Made by a program: the position numbers and the translations under genes
Notes under the pieces: model-generated
Seen by the model: the letters and a program-made list of their open reading frames with translations, nothing else
The model's database searches: none
Told to the model about the DNA's origin: nothing
Part shown: in pieces, positions 1 to 7,384 of the stretch
Layout: each line of letters starts with the position of its first letter
Numbering within the stretch: position 1 is the stretch's first letter
Source of the DNA: an uncultured Parasphingopyxis sp.
GTDB taxonomy: Bacteria; Pseudomonadota; Alphaproteobacteria; Sphingomonadales; Sphingomonadaceae
Length of the DNA stretch: 10,618 bases
Assembly (NCBI GenBank): GCA_905479515.1
Contig: CAJQMX010000056.1
Coordinates: 1-10,618 of the forward strand
Reading direction: 5' to 3'

Positions 1-1182
1 CAGCTTGGCGAAGACCTGTTTCTTCACATCCATATTTTCGAACACGGCCTCGATCACCAGATCGCAATCAGCCAGATCATCATACTCCAGCGTCGGCGTT
101 AACAGGCCCATCGCCTGCTCAACCTGTTCCTCGGTCATCCGCCCGCGCTTGGCCGTGCGCTCATAATTGGCGCGCATGACGCCCGTGCCGCGATCCAGCG
201 CTTCCTGCTCCATTTCAAGGATCGTCACCGGAATGCCTGCGGAAAGGAAGTTCATCGAAATGCCGCCGCCCATTGTGCCGGCCCCGATTACGCCGACCTT
301 CTTGATGGGGAGGAGCTCGATATCCTTCGCGATGCCCTCAATCTTGTTGGCTGCGCGCTCGGCAAAGAAATAGTGGCGCATGGCGGCTGATTGCGTGCCG
401 CCCATCAGCCCCAGGAACAGCTCACGCTCTTTCGCAACGCCATCCTTATAGGACATCTCCCCAGCAGCTTTCACCGCGGCAATTGCAGCAGCAGGCGCGT
501 CAAATCCGCGCAGCTTGCGGCCATGCTTGGCGCGGAATTCATCAAAAATAGCCGGATTTTCAACACCATCACGATTGGCCGTGCCCTCGCTCGAACGCGG
601 CACAGGCTTGCCGATCTGCGCGCGCGCAAAGGCAATCGCATCTTCGGCAAGGCTGTCTTCGCCGACAATCGCATCGACAAGTCCGATGGCCTGCGCCTTT
701 TTCGCCGGGATCGGATTGCCGATAACAACCATCGGCAGCGCAGCCTCTGCGCCAACAACACGCGGCAAGCGTTGGGTACCCGCAGCCCCCGGAATCAATC
801 CGAGCTTAACCTCAGGCAGGCCAAGCTTGGCCGATGGAACGGCAACGCGGTAATGACAGGCCAGCGCAACTTCGCAGCCGCCGCCCAGCGCCGTGCCGTG
901 AATCGCGGCAACAACAGGCTTGTCGCTCGCTTCCATCCGGTCGATTGCTTCACCAAGGCCCGGCCCTTGCGGCGGTTTGCCAAATTCGGTGATATCCGCG
1001 CCCGCGAAAAAGGTCCGGCCGTCACAGCGAATGACGACGGCTTTGACGCTATCGTCTCCGAGCGCCTCCTCGATGCCGTCAACCAGCCCCTGGCGCACGG
1101 CAGCGCCCAGCGCGTTAACCGGTGGATTATTGGAAATGATGACGAGCACATCGTCATGGCGTTCGGTGGTGATCACTGACAT
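1..1182 (-). CDS. Bifunctional enoyl-CoA hydratase / 3-hydroxyacyl-CoA dehydrogenase, EHHADH/FadJ type, C-terminus cut by window edge
   Basis: This enzyme would hydrate trans-2-enoyl-CoA and oxidise the 3-hydroxyacyl-CoA with NAD in beta-oxidation, in the cytosol. The frame is open from ATG at 1182 to base 1 (394 codons), so the 3' part lies outside; full-length relatives have roughly 700 residues. Residues 1-190 are an enoyl-CoA hydratase/isomerase domain: NPPVNALG near 19-26, the oxyanion-hole stretch AGADI at 60-64, GTALGGGCE ending in Glu104, and GLPEVKLG with Glu124. These two glutamates match the catalytic pair of FadB. After a linker, a Rossmann NAD site GAGTMGGGI starts near residue 300 and continues into the YDDLADCDLVIEAVFE stretch of 3-hydroxyacyl-CoA dehydrogenases. 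The N-terminus resembles the peroxisomal EHHADH type more than E. coli FadB. GGAG at 1194-1191 lies 8 bases before the ATG. It is transcribed divergently from the ligase gene. Identification is firm; substrate range is unknown. Confidence 0.95.
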   Translation of the reverse strand, partial: MSVITTERHDDVLVIISNNPPVNALGAAVRQGLVDGIEEALGDDSVKAVVIRCDGRTFFAGADITEFGKPPQGPGLGEAIDRMEASDKPVVAAIHGTALGGGCEVALACHYRVAVPSAKLGLPEVKLGLIPGAAGTQRLPRVVGAEAALPMVVIGNPIPAKKAQAIGLVDAIVGEDSLAEDAIAFARAQIGKPVPRSSEGTANRDGVENPAIFDEFRAKHGRKLRGFDAPAAAIAAVKAAGEMSYKDGVAKERELFLGLMGGTQSAAMRHYFFAERAANKIEGIAKDIELLPIKKVGVIGAGTMGGGISMNFLSAGIPVTILEMEQEALDRGTGVMRANYERTAKRGRMTEEQVEQAMGLLTPTLEYDDLADCDLVIEAVFENMDVKKQVFAKL

Positions 1183-1363
1183 GGGGGATTCTCCGATAGA
1201 GTTTTGTTTTGCTTGTCGCGCATCGCCTGGGGGGCTGGCAAGGCTGACGTTACGTCAACTACTTACACCCTTGTGATTAGTCCCGGCGCACCATAGCAAG
1301 AGCAAAAGATAAAAAGCCGGGGAATCGCAAATCCATCGGCCATTTTTTGTGGAGAGACATTCC
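1183..1363. promoter_or_regulatory. Divergent control region between the EHHADH-type gene and the acyl-CoA ligase gene
   Basis: These 181 bases separate two gene starts that point away from each other, so promoters for both must lie here unless the ligase is fed from elsewhere. The region contains a palindrome at 1245-1257 (listed separately) and AT-richer stretches at 1201-1212 and around 1303-1316. I see no hexamer pair good enough to call as a specific promoter on either strand. There is no open frame of note inside it. Confidence 0.6.
1245..1257. promoter_or_regulatory. Putative operator, perfect palindrome TGACGT-T-ACGTCA
   Basis: A 13-base perfect inverted repeat (6-1-6) sits in the middle of the divergent region, about 63 bases from the EHHADH-type start and 106 bases from the ligase start. 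On the minus strand it reads TTGACGTAACGTCA. The nine bases TTGACGTAA recur in the other divergent control region of the window (8481-8489). ACGT-cored palindromes are known operators for regulators of fatty-acid and branched-chain-acid catabolism in proteobacteria (LiuR-like MerR proteins and some TetR proteins). Assigning a regulator family here is inference. Confidence 0.5.
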
Positions 1364-3124
1364 GTGACGAATATCGAACTCAATCCCGACCATCCCGATT
1401 GGCCGGTGGTCTCGCTCGAACAGGCTAACGCCATGTTGACGGCCGAAGGTAGTCCGTTCGAAACCGAGACGGTCGAGATTGAAGGCCGCCCGACGACCGT
1501 CTGGAAAAATATTCCTCCCACATTCGCTGATTTTGCCCGCCTCGCCCGCGCTGCCTTTTCCGAACGCGAATTGATTGTGCTTGAGGATGAGCGCGTGACG
1601 TACGAAGCATGGTTCCGCGCTTCCGTGACGCTGGCGCATAAACTGCGCGAACTGGGCATCGAAAAAGGAGACCGGGTCGCCCTTGCTGCACGCAACCTGC
1701 CCGAATGGCCCGTCGCCTATTTCGCGACACTCTCCCTCGGCGCAATTGCCGTGCCGCTCAATGGCTGGTGGACAGGCGGGGAGCTCGAATATGGCCTGCA
1801 GGATTCCGGCGCAAAGCTGCTGATTGCCGATGGCGGGCTCTATGAGCGTATTAAGCCGCATCTCGACAACCTTCCGGCGATTGAGACGATCATCGTCACC
1901 CGCCCGGGCGGGCCCCTGGACGAGGGCGTGATCGCGCTCTCCGATCTGATCGGGGAGAGCAGTGACTGGGCAAATCTTCCCGAAGCTGATTTCCCCGAAG
2001 CCGATATCGGGCCGGAAACGGACGCTTCAATCCTCTATACGAGCGGCACGACAGGCAAGCCCAAGGGCGCCGTGGCGACCCATCGCAATTCGCTGACCAA
2101 CCTCCTTTCCTCCGCCTATGCCACGGCACGCGGAGCGCTTAGGCGCGGTGAGACACCGCCGCCTCCCGGCACATTGCCCGATCCGATGACGGTGCTGCTG
2201 GTCATCCCGCTCTTCCACGTTACCGGCTGTACAGCGATGATGGGGCCGGTCATCGTCAGCGGATCGAAGCTTGTGCTCATGCACAAATGGGACCCGGTAC
2301 GGGCGATGGAGATTATCGAGAGCGAAAAGATCACGCTGACCGGTGGTGTTCCGACAATCGCCTGGCAGATCCTCGAACATCCGGATCGCAATCAATATGA
2401 TCTCTCAAGCCTGAACGGCATCAGTTATGGCGGCGCACCCGCCTCCCCCGATCTTGTCCGCAAGATCAAGAGCGATTTCAAATCTTCGCCGTCAATGGGT
2501 TGGGGCATGACGGAAACATCCGGATCGGTGACCGGCCATAGCGCCGAAGATTATCTGAACCGGCCCGACAGCTGCGGCCCGGCGGTACCGGTCGCCAAGC
2601 TCAAAATCATGTCGGAAGACGGCACGCGCGAGCTCCCGACCGGTGAAATCGGAGAGCTTTGGGCCTTTGGTGCAATGGTGGTGAAAGGCTATTGGAACAA
2701 GCCGGAAGCAACCGGAGAAGCCTTTGTCGATGGCTGGATCCGCACCGGCGATCTCGCCAAACTGGATGAAGAAGGCTTTTGCTATATCTGTGATCGCGCA
2801 AAGGACATGATCATTCGCGGCGGCGAGAATATCTATTCGTCTGAAGTCGAAAACGTCCTGTACGACCATCCTGCCGTCACCGATGCAGCGCTGATCGGGC
2901 TGCCGCACAAACAGCTTGGCGAAGAGCCGGCCGCCGTGGTGCATTGCACGCCCGGCATGGAGGTAAGCGAAGCCGAGCTGCAGGCATGGGTCGCGGAGCG
3001 GCTGGCCAAGTTCAAGGTGCCGGTGAAGATTGTTTTCGTGAAAGACACCCTGCCCCGCAATGCGAATGGCAAGATCCTGAAAAAGGATCTGCCGGATCTC
3101 TATTTTGCGGAGGCCGTCGCCTGA
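1364..3124 (+). CDS. Class I adenylate-forming acyl-CoA synthetase (fatty/carboxylic acid-CoA ligase)
   Basis: The enzyme activates a carboxylic acid with ATP to an acyl-adenylate and transfers it to CoA. The P-loop-like A3 motif TSGTTGKPKG is at residues 226-235, the A5 motif GWGMTET at 379-385, the A7 Asp in GWIRTGD is residue 463, the hinge region DRAKDMIIRGGENI begins around 477, and the C-terminal catalytic lysine in PRNANGKILK is Lys570. All diagnostic motifs are intact and the length (586 residues) is normal for the family. I chose GTG at 1364 because GGAGAG (1351-1356) lies 7 bases upstream; an in-frame GTG at 1349 overlaps that Shine-Dalgarno sequence and would add five residues. No membrane segment is apparent. 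It is divergent from the EHHADH-type gene and convergent with the thioesterase gene, 18 bases away. The acyl substrate cannot be read from sequence; medium-chain, aryl or hydroxylated/keto acids are all possible. Confidence 0.93.
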   Translation: MTNIELNPDHPDWPVVSLEQANAMLTAEGSPFETETVEIEGRPTTVWKNIPPTFADFARLARAAFSERELIVLEDERVTYEAWFRASVTLAHKLRELGIEKGDRVALAARNLPEWPVAYFATLSLGAIAVPLNGWWTGGELEYGLQDSGAKLLIADGGLYERIKPHLDNLPAIETIIVTRPGGPLDEGVIALSDLIGESSDWANLPEADFPEADIGPETDASILYTSGTTGKPKGAVATHRNSLTNLLSSAYATARGALRRGETPPPPGTLPDPMTVLLVIPLFHVTGCTAMMGPVIVSGSKLVLMHKWDPVRAMEIIESEKITLTGGVPTIAWQILEHPDRNQYDLSSLNGISYGGAPASPDLVRKIKSDFKSSPSMGWGMTETSGSVTGHSAEDYLNRPDSCGPAVPVAKLKIMSEDGTRELPTGEIGELWAFGAMVVKGYWNKPEATGEAFVDGWIRTGDLAKLDEEGFCYICDRAKDMIIRGGENIYSSEVENVLYDHPAVTDAALIGLPHKQLGEEPAAVVHCTPGMEVSEAELQAWVAERLAKFKVPVKIVFVKDTLPRNANGKILKKDLPDLYFAEAVA

Positions 3125-3142
3125 CGCAGGTCTGAAACGCGT

Positions 3143-3922
3143 TTAGCTGAAAAGCGCGACGCTCTGCATACCAGCCAGCACTGCGGTGCCGTCTGTTGAC
3201 CATAGTCCCATCTGCTGGCTGCTATTGCCGTGCCGAACAAGATCGGACTCGGTACGCAGCAGCCACCAGCCATTCTCGGTCACGGGCGCAGGTTCCAGAA
3301 TATTGGCGAACCAGTTGATCGAACTGACCGGCGCGCCGCGAGTCTGCAACGCCACGGCAGCGGGCGGCAGGGCATCGCCCATTACCATCAGCTCGATCAT
3401 CGGATCGATCCCGTCACGTTCGGCAAGGCGCAGCCAGCGCGTGAAGCGCGGCAGGCCTTCCTCGTCCGGATTGCGGCTTTCGCGATACTGGAAATGATGG
3501 GTGAAAAATTCAGGCGGGCCGGATCGCAAATCCTCATCGGGCGGCGGCGGCCCGATATTGGGCGCGTCGTGATGCGCATAATCCACTTCGGATTCGAGCG
3601 CCTTCATGAACACATAGATGGCGCGAAATCCCAGCCCCTTTTCGGACGTAATGTCGGACTGGATAAAGGCCGCCGTCCGGCCCCGCCGCAGCAATTTTGT
3701 CGTGATCGTCACCGCACCGGCAAGCGGGCCAATGAAGGATATTTGCGCTGAACGCAGCGGCGGCAGGTCATCGGCAGACTGCTGCGCGGCATGCAGGCCA
3801 AGGGCAGCGCTCAGCCCGCCATAGGCCGTACGGCCCTGCATCCAGGTCGAGGGAATCTCGACGGTGAAACCAGCATCGGCAGGCGCGAAATTCGCGAGAA
3901 TTTGTTGGAGGTTGGTCGGCAT
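3143..3922 (-). CDS. Acyl-CoA thioesterase, TesB-like double-hotdog family
   Basis: It would hydrolyse acyl-CoA to free acid and CoA. The 259-residue protein has the two-hotdog layout. The N-terminal half carries GRTAYGGLSAALGLHAA (30-46), equivalent to the GG(Q) helix start of TesB, and ISFIGPL (61-67). The C-terminal half carries MGDALPPA with Asp183, VSSINW with Ser200/Ser201, and GMQSVALF with Gln253. These align in order with the Asp, Thr/Ser and Gln active-site residues of E. coli TesB, although overall similarity to TesB looks low; it is closer to the 'thioesterase family protein' group (4HBT_3-like). It is the last gene of the six-gene minus-strand block, 24 bases after the aldo/keto reductase, with only a weak AGAAAG ribosome site. 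In context it may recycle CoA from dead-end thioesters or release a product acid. Confidence 0.85.
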   Translation of the reverse strand: MPTNLQQILANFAPADAGFTVEIPSTWMQGRTAYGGLSAALGLHAAQQSADDLPPLRSAQISFIGPLAGAVTITTKLLRRGRTAAFIQSDITSEKGLGFRAIYVFMKALESEVDYAHHDAPNIGPPPPDEDLRSGPPEFFTHHFQYRESRNPDEEGLPRFTRWLRLAERDGIDPMIELMVMGDALPPAAVALQTRGAPVSSINWFANILEPAPVTENGWWLLRTESDLVRHGNSSQQMGLWSTDGTAVLAGMQSVALFS

Positions 3923-3946
3923 GTTTTGCTTTCTGAAAACAGATTT

Positions 3947-4897
3947 TTAGGGTCGCGGTATGGCCGCCGCGATTGTTTCCGCCTGGGCAAACAGCGCCGG
4001 ATCAATCTCAAGTCCGCTCGCGGCGGCATTGTCGTCAAGCTGCTCCGGGCGGCTCGCGCCGACAATCGCGGAAGCGATATTCGGTTCACGCAGCACCCAG
4101 GCCAGGGCGAATTGCGCCATGCTGCACCCGGCTTGCGCGGCCAGCGGTTTGATCTGATCAACGGCGCTGATCACCTCTGGCCGCAATAGCCTTTCCATAT
4201 AGCCGCCCATTGAATCGCTCGCCGCGCGGCTGTCTTCAGGCGGCGGGTTATCGGCAATGTATTTTCCGGTAAGAACCCCCTGCCCCAGTGGCGACCAGAC
4301 GATCTGGGAAATGCCATTCTCTGCGCACAGCGGAATGACGGCCTTTTCGGGCCGCCGCCACAGCAGTGAATATTGCGGCTGACTGGAGACGAATTTCTCG
4401 ACTTCCGGAACCATGTCGAGCGCGGCCTGAATCTGATCGGGTTCCCATTCGGAAAAGCCGATATAGCGGGCCTTGCCAGCCTTCACGATATCGGTCAGCG
4501 CCGCCATCGTCTCGGCAAGCGGCACATCCTCATCATAGCGATGGCATTGATAGAGATCGACATAGTCAGTCTGCAGCCGTTCTAGCGAAGCGTCCATTTG
4601 CTTGAGGATCTGCGCGCGGGAAAGGCCGCGATCCGTATCCGACATCGGGAAATAGACTTTGGTCGCGAGAACATAGCTGTCACGCGCCCTGCCTTTCAGC
4701 GCCTCACCGGTCACGGTTTCGGATGCCCCGCGTCCATAGACGTTGGCCGTATCGATAAAGTTTATGCCAAGATCGAAAGCGCAGTTGATACAGGCGATGG
4801 CCGTGTCTCTTTCGACCCCCACACCCGTGGTGAGCCATGTGCCAAAGGCAATCTCGGACACTGTAAGATCGCTCGATCCCAATTTGCGATACTTCAT
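3947..4897 (-). CDS. Aldo/keto reductase, Kv-beta-like (AKR6-type)
   Basis: This is an NADPH-dependent carbonyl reductase of the (beta/alpha)8 aldo/keto reductase superfamily. The catalytic tetrad is complete: Asp49 and Tyr54 in FIDTANVYGRG, Lys80 in VLATK, and His119 in DLYQCHRYD. The cofactor region shows WSPLGQGVLTGKY (201-213) and the C-terminal SAIVGASRPEQLDDN (near 276-290), both typical of the Kv-channel beta-subunit/YghZ-like branch. Length (316) is normal. AAAGG lies 7 bases before the ATG at 4897. It is separated from the upstream SDR gene by 74 bases that contain a REP-like repeat, the widest gap in the block, so it could have partly separate expression. The physiological substrate is unknown; the neighbours suggest an aldehyde, ketone or hydroxy intermediate of acid catabolism. 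Confidence 0.93.
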   Translation of the reverse strand: MKYRKLGSSDLTVSEIAFGTWLTTGVGVERDTAIACINCAFDLGINFIDTANVYGRGASETVTGEALKGRARDSYVLATKVYFPMSDTDRGLSRAQILKQMDASLERLQTDYVDLYQCHRYDEDVPLAETMAALTDIVKAGKARYIGFSEWEPDQIQAALDMVPEVEKFVSSQPQYSLLWRRPEKAVIPLCAENGISQIVWSPLGQGVLTGKYIADNPPPEDSRAASDSMGGYMERLLRPEVISAVDQIKPLAAQAGCSMAQFALAWVLREPNIASAIVGASRPEQLDDNAAASGLEIDPALFAQAETIAAAIPRP

Positions 4898-4930
4898 TGT
4901 TTAGCCTTTCGAATCTTCCCCCAATCAGCC

Positions 4931-4958
4931 CACCCTTTGACAAGCTCCGGGTGAATGC
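4931..4958. repeat. Degenerate REP-like short repeat with CACCC/GGGTG stem
   Basis: Between two genes of the minus-strand block lies CACCCTTTGACAAGCTCCGG followed by GTGAATG. The outer arms CACCC (4931-4935) and GGGTG (4949-4953) can pair around a 13-base loop. It resembles, with about three differences, the intergenic sequence CCCTTCGACAAGCTCAGG + GTGAACG that I know as abundant in sphingomonad genomes. It could act as an attenuator or a message-stability hairpin inside the operon. There is no T-tract, so it does not look like a standard intrinsic terminator. The family match is from memory. Confidence 0.55.
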
Positions 4959-4971
4959 GGGCGTGTCGCTT

Positions 4972-5769
4972 CTATATTTCTTTGCCGGGCCTGCGTGACA
5001 GGCCGACATCGAGATGCGCGCCGGCGTCGAGGAGCAAGGTCTCCCCCGTCGCCAGCCGCGTCGCGCCATCGAGCAGTGTCACAATCCCGTCGGCAACATC
5101 CTCGGCCTGCCCGGCATGGGCGAGCGGGACTTTCTCGGCGATGGATGCGTTCAGCGCCTTCAGCCCTTCCTCACCGAACCGATCGGCGAACCAGCCGGTT
5201 CCGACATAACCGGGGCAGACGGCATTGATCCGGATGTCAGGCGCGAGTGCACGGGCCAGCGATTTGGTCATCGTGACCATCGCGCCCTTGGAAGCTGCAT
5301 AGGCAACCGACGATCCATTGCCGAACATCCCGGCGACCGAAGCAACATTGACGATGGTTCCCCCGCCGGCTTCGCGCATCGCGGGCGTGCAGGCGCGGAT
5401 CATTTCAAACGCGGCCACGACATTCAGGCGGTAGATCGTCAGGAAATCCTCGGCATCAAGCGCGTCCATATCCTCATGGTTCGCGAATTTCGTCGTACCG
5501 GCATTGTTCACGAGCAGGTCGATCCGGCCCCATTCAGCCAACACGGCCTTGGCAAGTTTGTCCGCCTCGCCAGCCGCAAGATCGGCTTGAAAGGCTTTTG
5601 CATTGGCACCGCATTCGGCCGCCAGAGCCTCTGCGTCATCCTTGCTTTTCGAATAGTTGATCGCGACTTTCGCGCCGCGCTCGGCCAATATCTTCACTGT
5701 GGCCGCGCCTATCCCGCGCCCGCCGCCCGTGACGATCGCGACTTTGCCTGCAAAGAAATCCTCGGCCAT
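4972..5769 (-). CDS. Short-chain dehydrogenase/reductase (classical SDR), third of the tandem trio
   Basis: This is an NAD(P)(H)-dependent oxidoreductase for an alcohol/ketone pair, probably cytosolic and tetrameric like most classical SDRs. It shows the cofactor loop TGGGRGIG (14-21), NNAG (88-91), structural Asn116, catalytic Ser144, Tyr157 and Lys161 (YAASK), and the CPG turn at 185-187. NYSKSK after beta-2 lacks an acidic residue at the NAD-type position, which hints at NADP preference. The 265-residue length includes a slightly longer C-terminus after the DAGAHLD strand. Its ATG shares one base with the TGA of the preceding SDR gene (TGATG at 5771-5767), and no good Shine-Dalgarno is visible, so translational coupling is likely. 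FabG-like function, 3-hydroxyacyl-CoA dehydrogenase or another alcohol dehydrogenase role cannot be told apart from sequence. Confidence 0.93.
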   Translation of the reverse strand: MAEDFFAGKVAIVTGGGRGIGAATVKILAERGAKVAINYSKSKDDAEALAAECGANAKAFQADLAAGEADKLAKAVLAEWGRIDLLVNNAGTTKFANHEDMDALDAEDFLTIYRLNVVAAFEMIRACTPAMREAGGGTIVNVASVAGMFGNGSSVAYAASKGAMVTMTKSLARALAPDIRINAVCPGYVGTGWFADRFGEEGLKALNASIAEKVPLAHAGQAEDVADGIVTLLDGATRLATGETLLLDAGAHLDVGLSRRPGKEI

Positions 5770-6572
5770 CAGTGCGCGGCCTGTTTCGGAAGCTGCCGGG
5801 TGACCGGATGAGAGGACGACAGCCCACCATCGACCGCCAGCGCCTGCCCGTTGACATAGCTGGCATCGTCAGACGCGAGGAAGGTAACCGCCCCCGCCAG
5901 CTCTTCCGGCTGGCCGCCGCGTTTCAGCGGATTGAGCTGGCCGATCTTCTCAAGCTTTCCGGCATCGCGCGCATAATCAAAGACAGGTTTGGTCATGCCG
6001 GTTTCGATAATGCCCGGGCAGACCGCATTGATGCGGACATTGCTGCCCGTCATCTGCTGCGCTGCCGTCTTCACCAGATTGATGACACCGGCTTTGGACG
6101 CCGAGTAGGAGCTCGGCCCGGCGCCTGAACGAATGCCCGCAACCGAAGCCGTGCAGATAATCGCACCGCCACCGCGTTTTTCAATTTCCGGCGCGGCATA
6201 TTTGATCGCAAGATACGGCCCGATCAGGTTGACGCGGAGCACTTCGGCCCAGCCTTCAGCATCGGAATCAAACAGGCCGCCCGAAAGCCCGCCGGTAATC
6301 CCCGCATTGGCGAAGACGATATCGATCCCGCCATGTTCGGCAATTGCTTGTTCGACCAGCGCCTTCACGTCGCTTTCGCTGCCCGCATCCATTTCAACGC
6401 CGATCGCCGTGCCGCCATCGGCAGTGATCATGGCAACCGTTTCATGCACCGTCGGCATCTTGTCTGCCGCGATCACCTTGCCGCCTTCTGCCGCAAAGCG
6501 CCGCGCCGTTGCCCGGCCAATGCCGGATCCCGCGCCGGTAACGATGATCGATTTTCCTTCAAAGCGGTTCAT
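5769..6572 (-). CDS. Short-chain dehydrogenase/reductase (classical SDR), second of the tandem trio
   Basis: This is an NAD(P)-dependent oxidoreductase. It has the cofactor loop TGAGSGIG (12-19), an Asp in VIAADK (residue 37) at the end of beta-2 that favours NAD(H), ANAG (88-91), Asn115, Ser143, Tyr156 and Lys160 (YSASK), and the CPG turn at 185-187. The C-terminal stretch after VDGGL is extended by a dozen or so polar residues. Length is 267. GAGAGG lies 8 bases before the ATG at 6572, and the gene starts 30 bases after the stop of the SDR gene upstream in the operon. Its stop codon overlaps the start of the next SDR gene by one base. With an NAD-type acidic residue here and none in its partner, the two may work in opposite redox directions, but that is inference. 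Confidence 0.93.
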   Translation of the reverse strand: MNRFEGKSIIVTGAGSGIGRATARRFAAEGGKVIAADKMPTVHETVAMITADGGTAIGVEMDAGSESDVKALVEQAIAEHGGIDIVFANAGITGGLSGGLFDSDAEGWAEVLRVNLIGPYLAIKYAAPEIEKRGGGAIICTASVAGIRSGAGPSSYSASKAGVINLVKTAAQQMTGSNVRINAVCPGIIETGMTKPVFDYARDAGKLEKIGQLNPLKRGGQPEELAGAVTFLASDDASYVNGQALAVDGGLSSSHPVTRQLPKQAAH

Positions 6573-6602
6573 AGGCTTATCCTCTCGCGTTTTTTGGTCT
6601 TG

Positions 6603-7367
6603 TTATATGGTTCGGCCGCCATCGACGACGAGCGACTGGCCGGTCATGAAAGTGGACGCAGGCGATGCCAGATAGACGGCGGCACCGGCCAGCTCGTGCG
6701 GCTCGCCAATCCTGCGCAGCGGGGTCGATGCATTGACGGCTTTTTCCGCCTCGGGATTTTCCCAGAGCGCGCGGGCGAAATCGGTGCGGACGAGCCCCGG
6801 CGCAATACAGTTCACACGGACATTGTCCGGCCCGAATTCATGCGCCAGATTGCGGGCGAGCTGCATGTCGGCCGCCTTGGAAATGCAATAGGCACCGATG
6901 GTTTCGGACCCGCGCAGCCCGCCAATCGACGACACGATGATGATCGAGCCTTCGCGCCGTTCGCGCATCTCGGGTGCCACCATCTGGATCAGCCAGTGAT
7001 TGGACACGATATTATTGTCGAGGATCTTGCGGAACTGCTCGTCCGCCATGCCGGACATCGGGCCATAATAGGGGTTGGACGCCGCATTGCAGACCAGAAC
7101 ATCGATCTTGCCAAAGGCCTTGCGCGTCTGGTCAACGAGATTTTGCAGATCATCCTTCGAGGAAATGTTCGCCGGAACCGCAATCGCCGTACCTTCGCCA
7201 TGCGCAGCATTGATCGCAGCGGCGACTTCATCGCAGGGCTCGGGCTTTCGGCTTGAGATGACAACCTTGGCGCCATGCTCTGCCATTTCTTCCGCGATGG
7301 CTTTGCCGATGCCGCGCGAGGAACCGGTGATGATGACGACTTTACCGTCGAGATTGAACTGAGACAT
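6603..7367 (-). CDS. Short-chain dehydrogenase/reductase, DHRS4-like, first of the tandem trio
   Basis: This NAD(P)-dependent oxidoreductase resembles the DHRS4 (peroxisomal carbonyl reductase) group. It has the cofactor loop TGSSRGIG (14-21), SSRKP after beta-2 (Ser-Arg, an NADP-type pattern), CNAASNPYYG (93-102, where Ala96 replaces the Gly of the usual NNAG, as in DHRS4-like proteins with NAAxNP), Asn119, Ser147, Tyr160 and Lys164 (YCISK), and CIAPGLVRTDFAR with ALWENPEAE, which also recalls DHRS4. I placed the start at ATG 7367 because AAAGGACGG lies just upstream; an in-frame extension to 7421 would run into the preceding gene. It is 254 residues, 17 bases after the kinase stop codon, so firmly in the same operon. 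In the lva pathway an SDR interconverts the 4-keto and 4-hydroxyacyl-CoA; this gene, adjacent to the kinase, is the best candidate for that step. Confidence 0.93.
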   Translation of the reverse strand: MSQFNLDGKVVIITGSSRGIGKAIAEEMAEHGAKVVISSRKPEPCDEVAAAINAAHGEGTAIAVPANISSKDDLQNLVDQTRKAFGKIDVLVCNAASNPYYGPMSGMADEQFRKILDNNIVSNHWLIQMVAPEMRERREGSIIIVSSIGGLRGSETIGAYCISKAADMQLARNLAHEFGPDNVRVNCIAPGLVRTDFARALWENPEAEKAVNASTPLRRIGEPHELAGAAVYLASPASTFMTGQSLVVDGGRTI

Positions 7368-7384
7368 TGTCCGTCCTTTCGTGA

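Noticed and set aside
391..1179. Long plus-strand open frame of 262 codons opposite the EHHADH-type gene
   Set aside because: It is a shadow frame. The minus strand has intact hydratase and dehydrogenase motifs throughout, while this frame gives an Arg/Asn-rich product with no recognisable motif.
1349..1363. GTG at 1349 as the ligase start
   Set aside because: It overlaps the GGAGAG Shine-Dalgarno sequence that is ideally spaced from the GTG at 1364, so the later start is preferred.
3125..3145. AAACGCGTTT palindrome in the convergent gap between ligase and thioesterase genes as a bidirectional terminator
   Set aside because: The palindrome has no loop and no adjacent T-tract, and is too short to support a terminator call.
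5014..7256. Plus-strand open frames (5014-5811 and 6333-7256) opposite the SDR genes
   Set aside because: Both lie entirely opposite well-supported SDR genes and read as His/Arg/Gly-rich low-information sequence typical of antisense frames in high-GC DNA.
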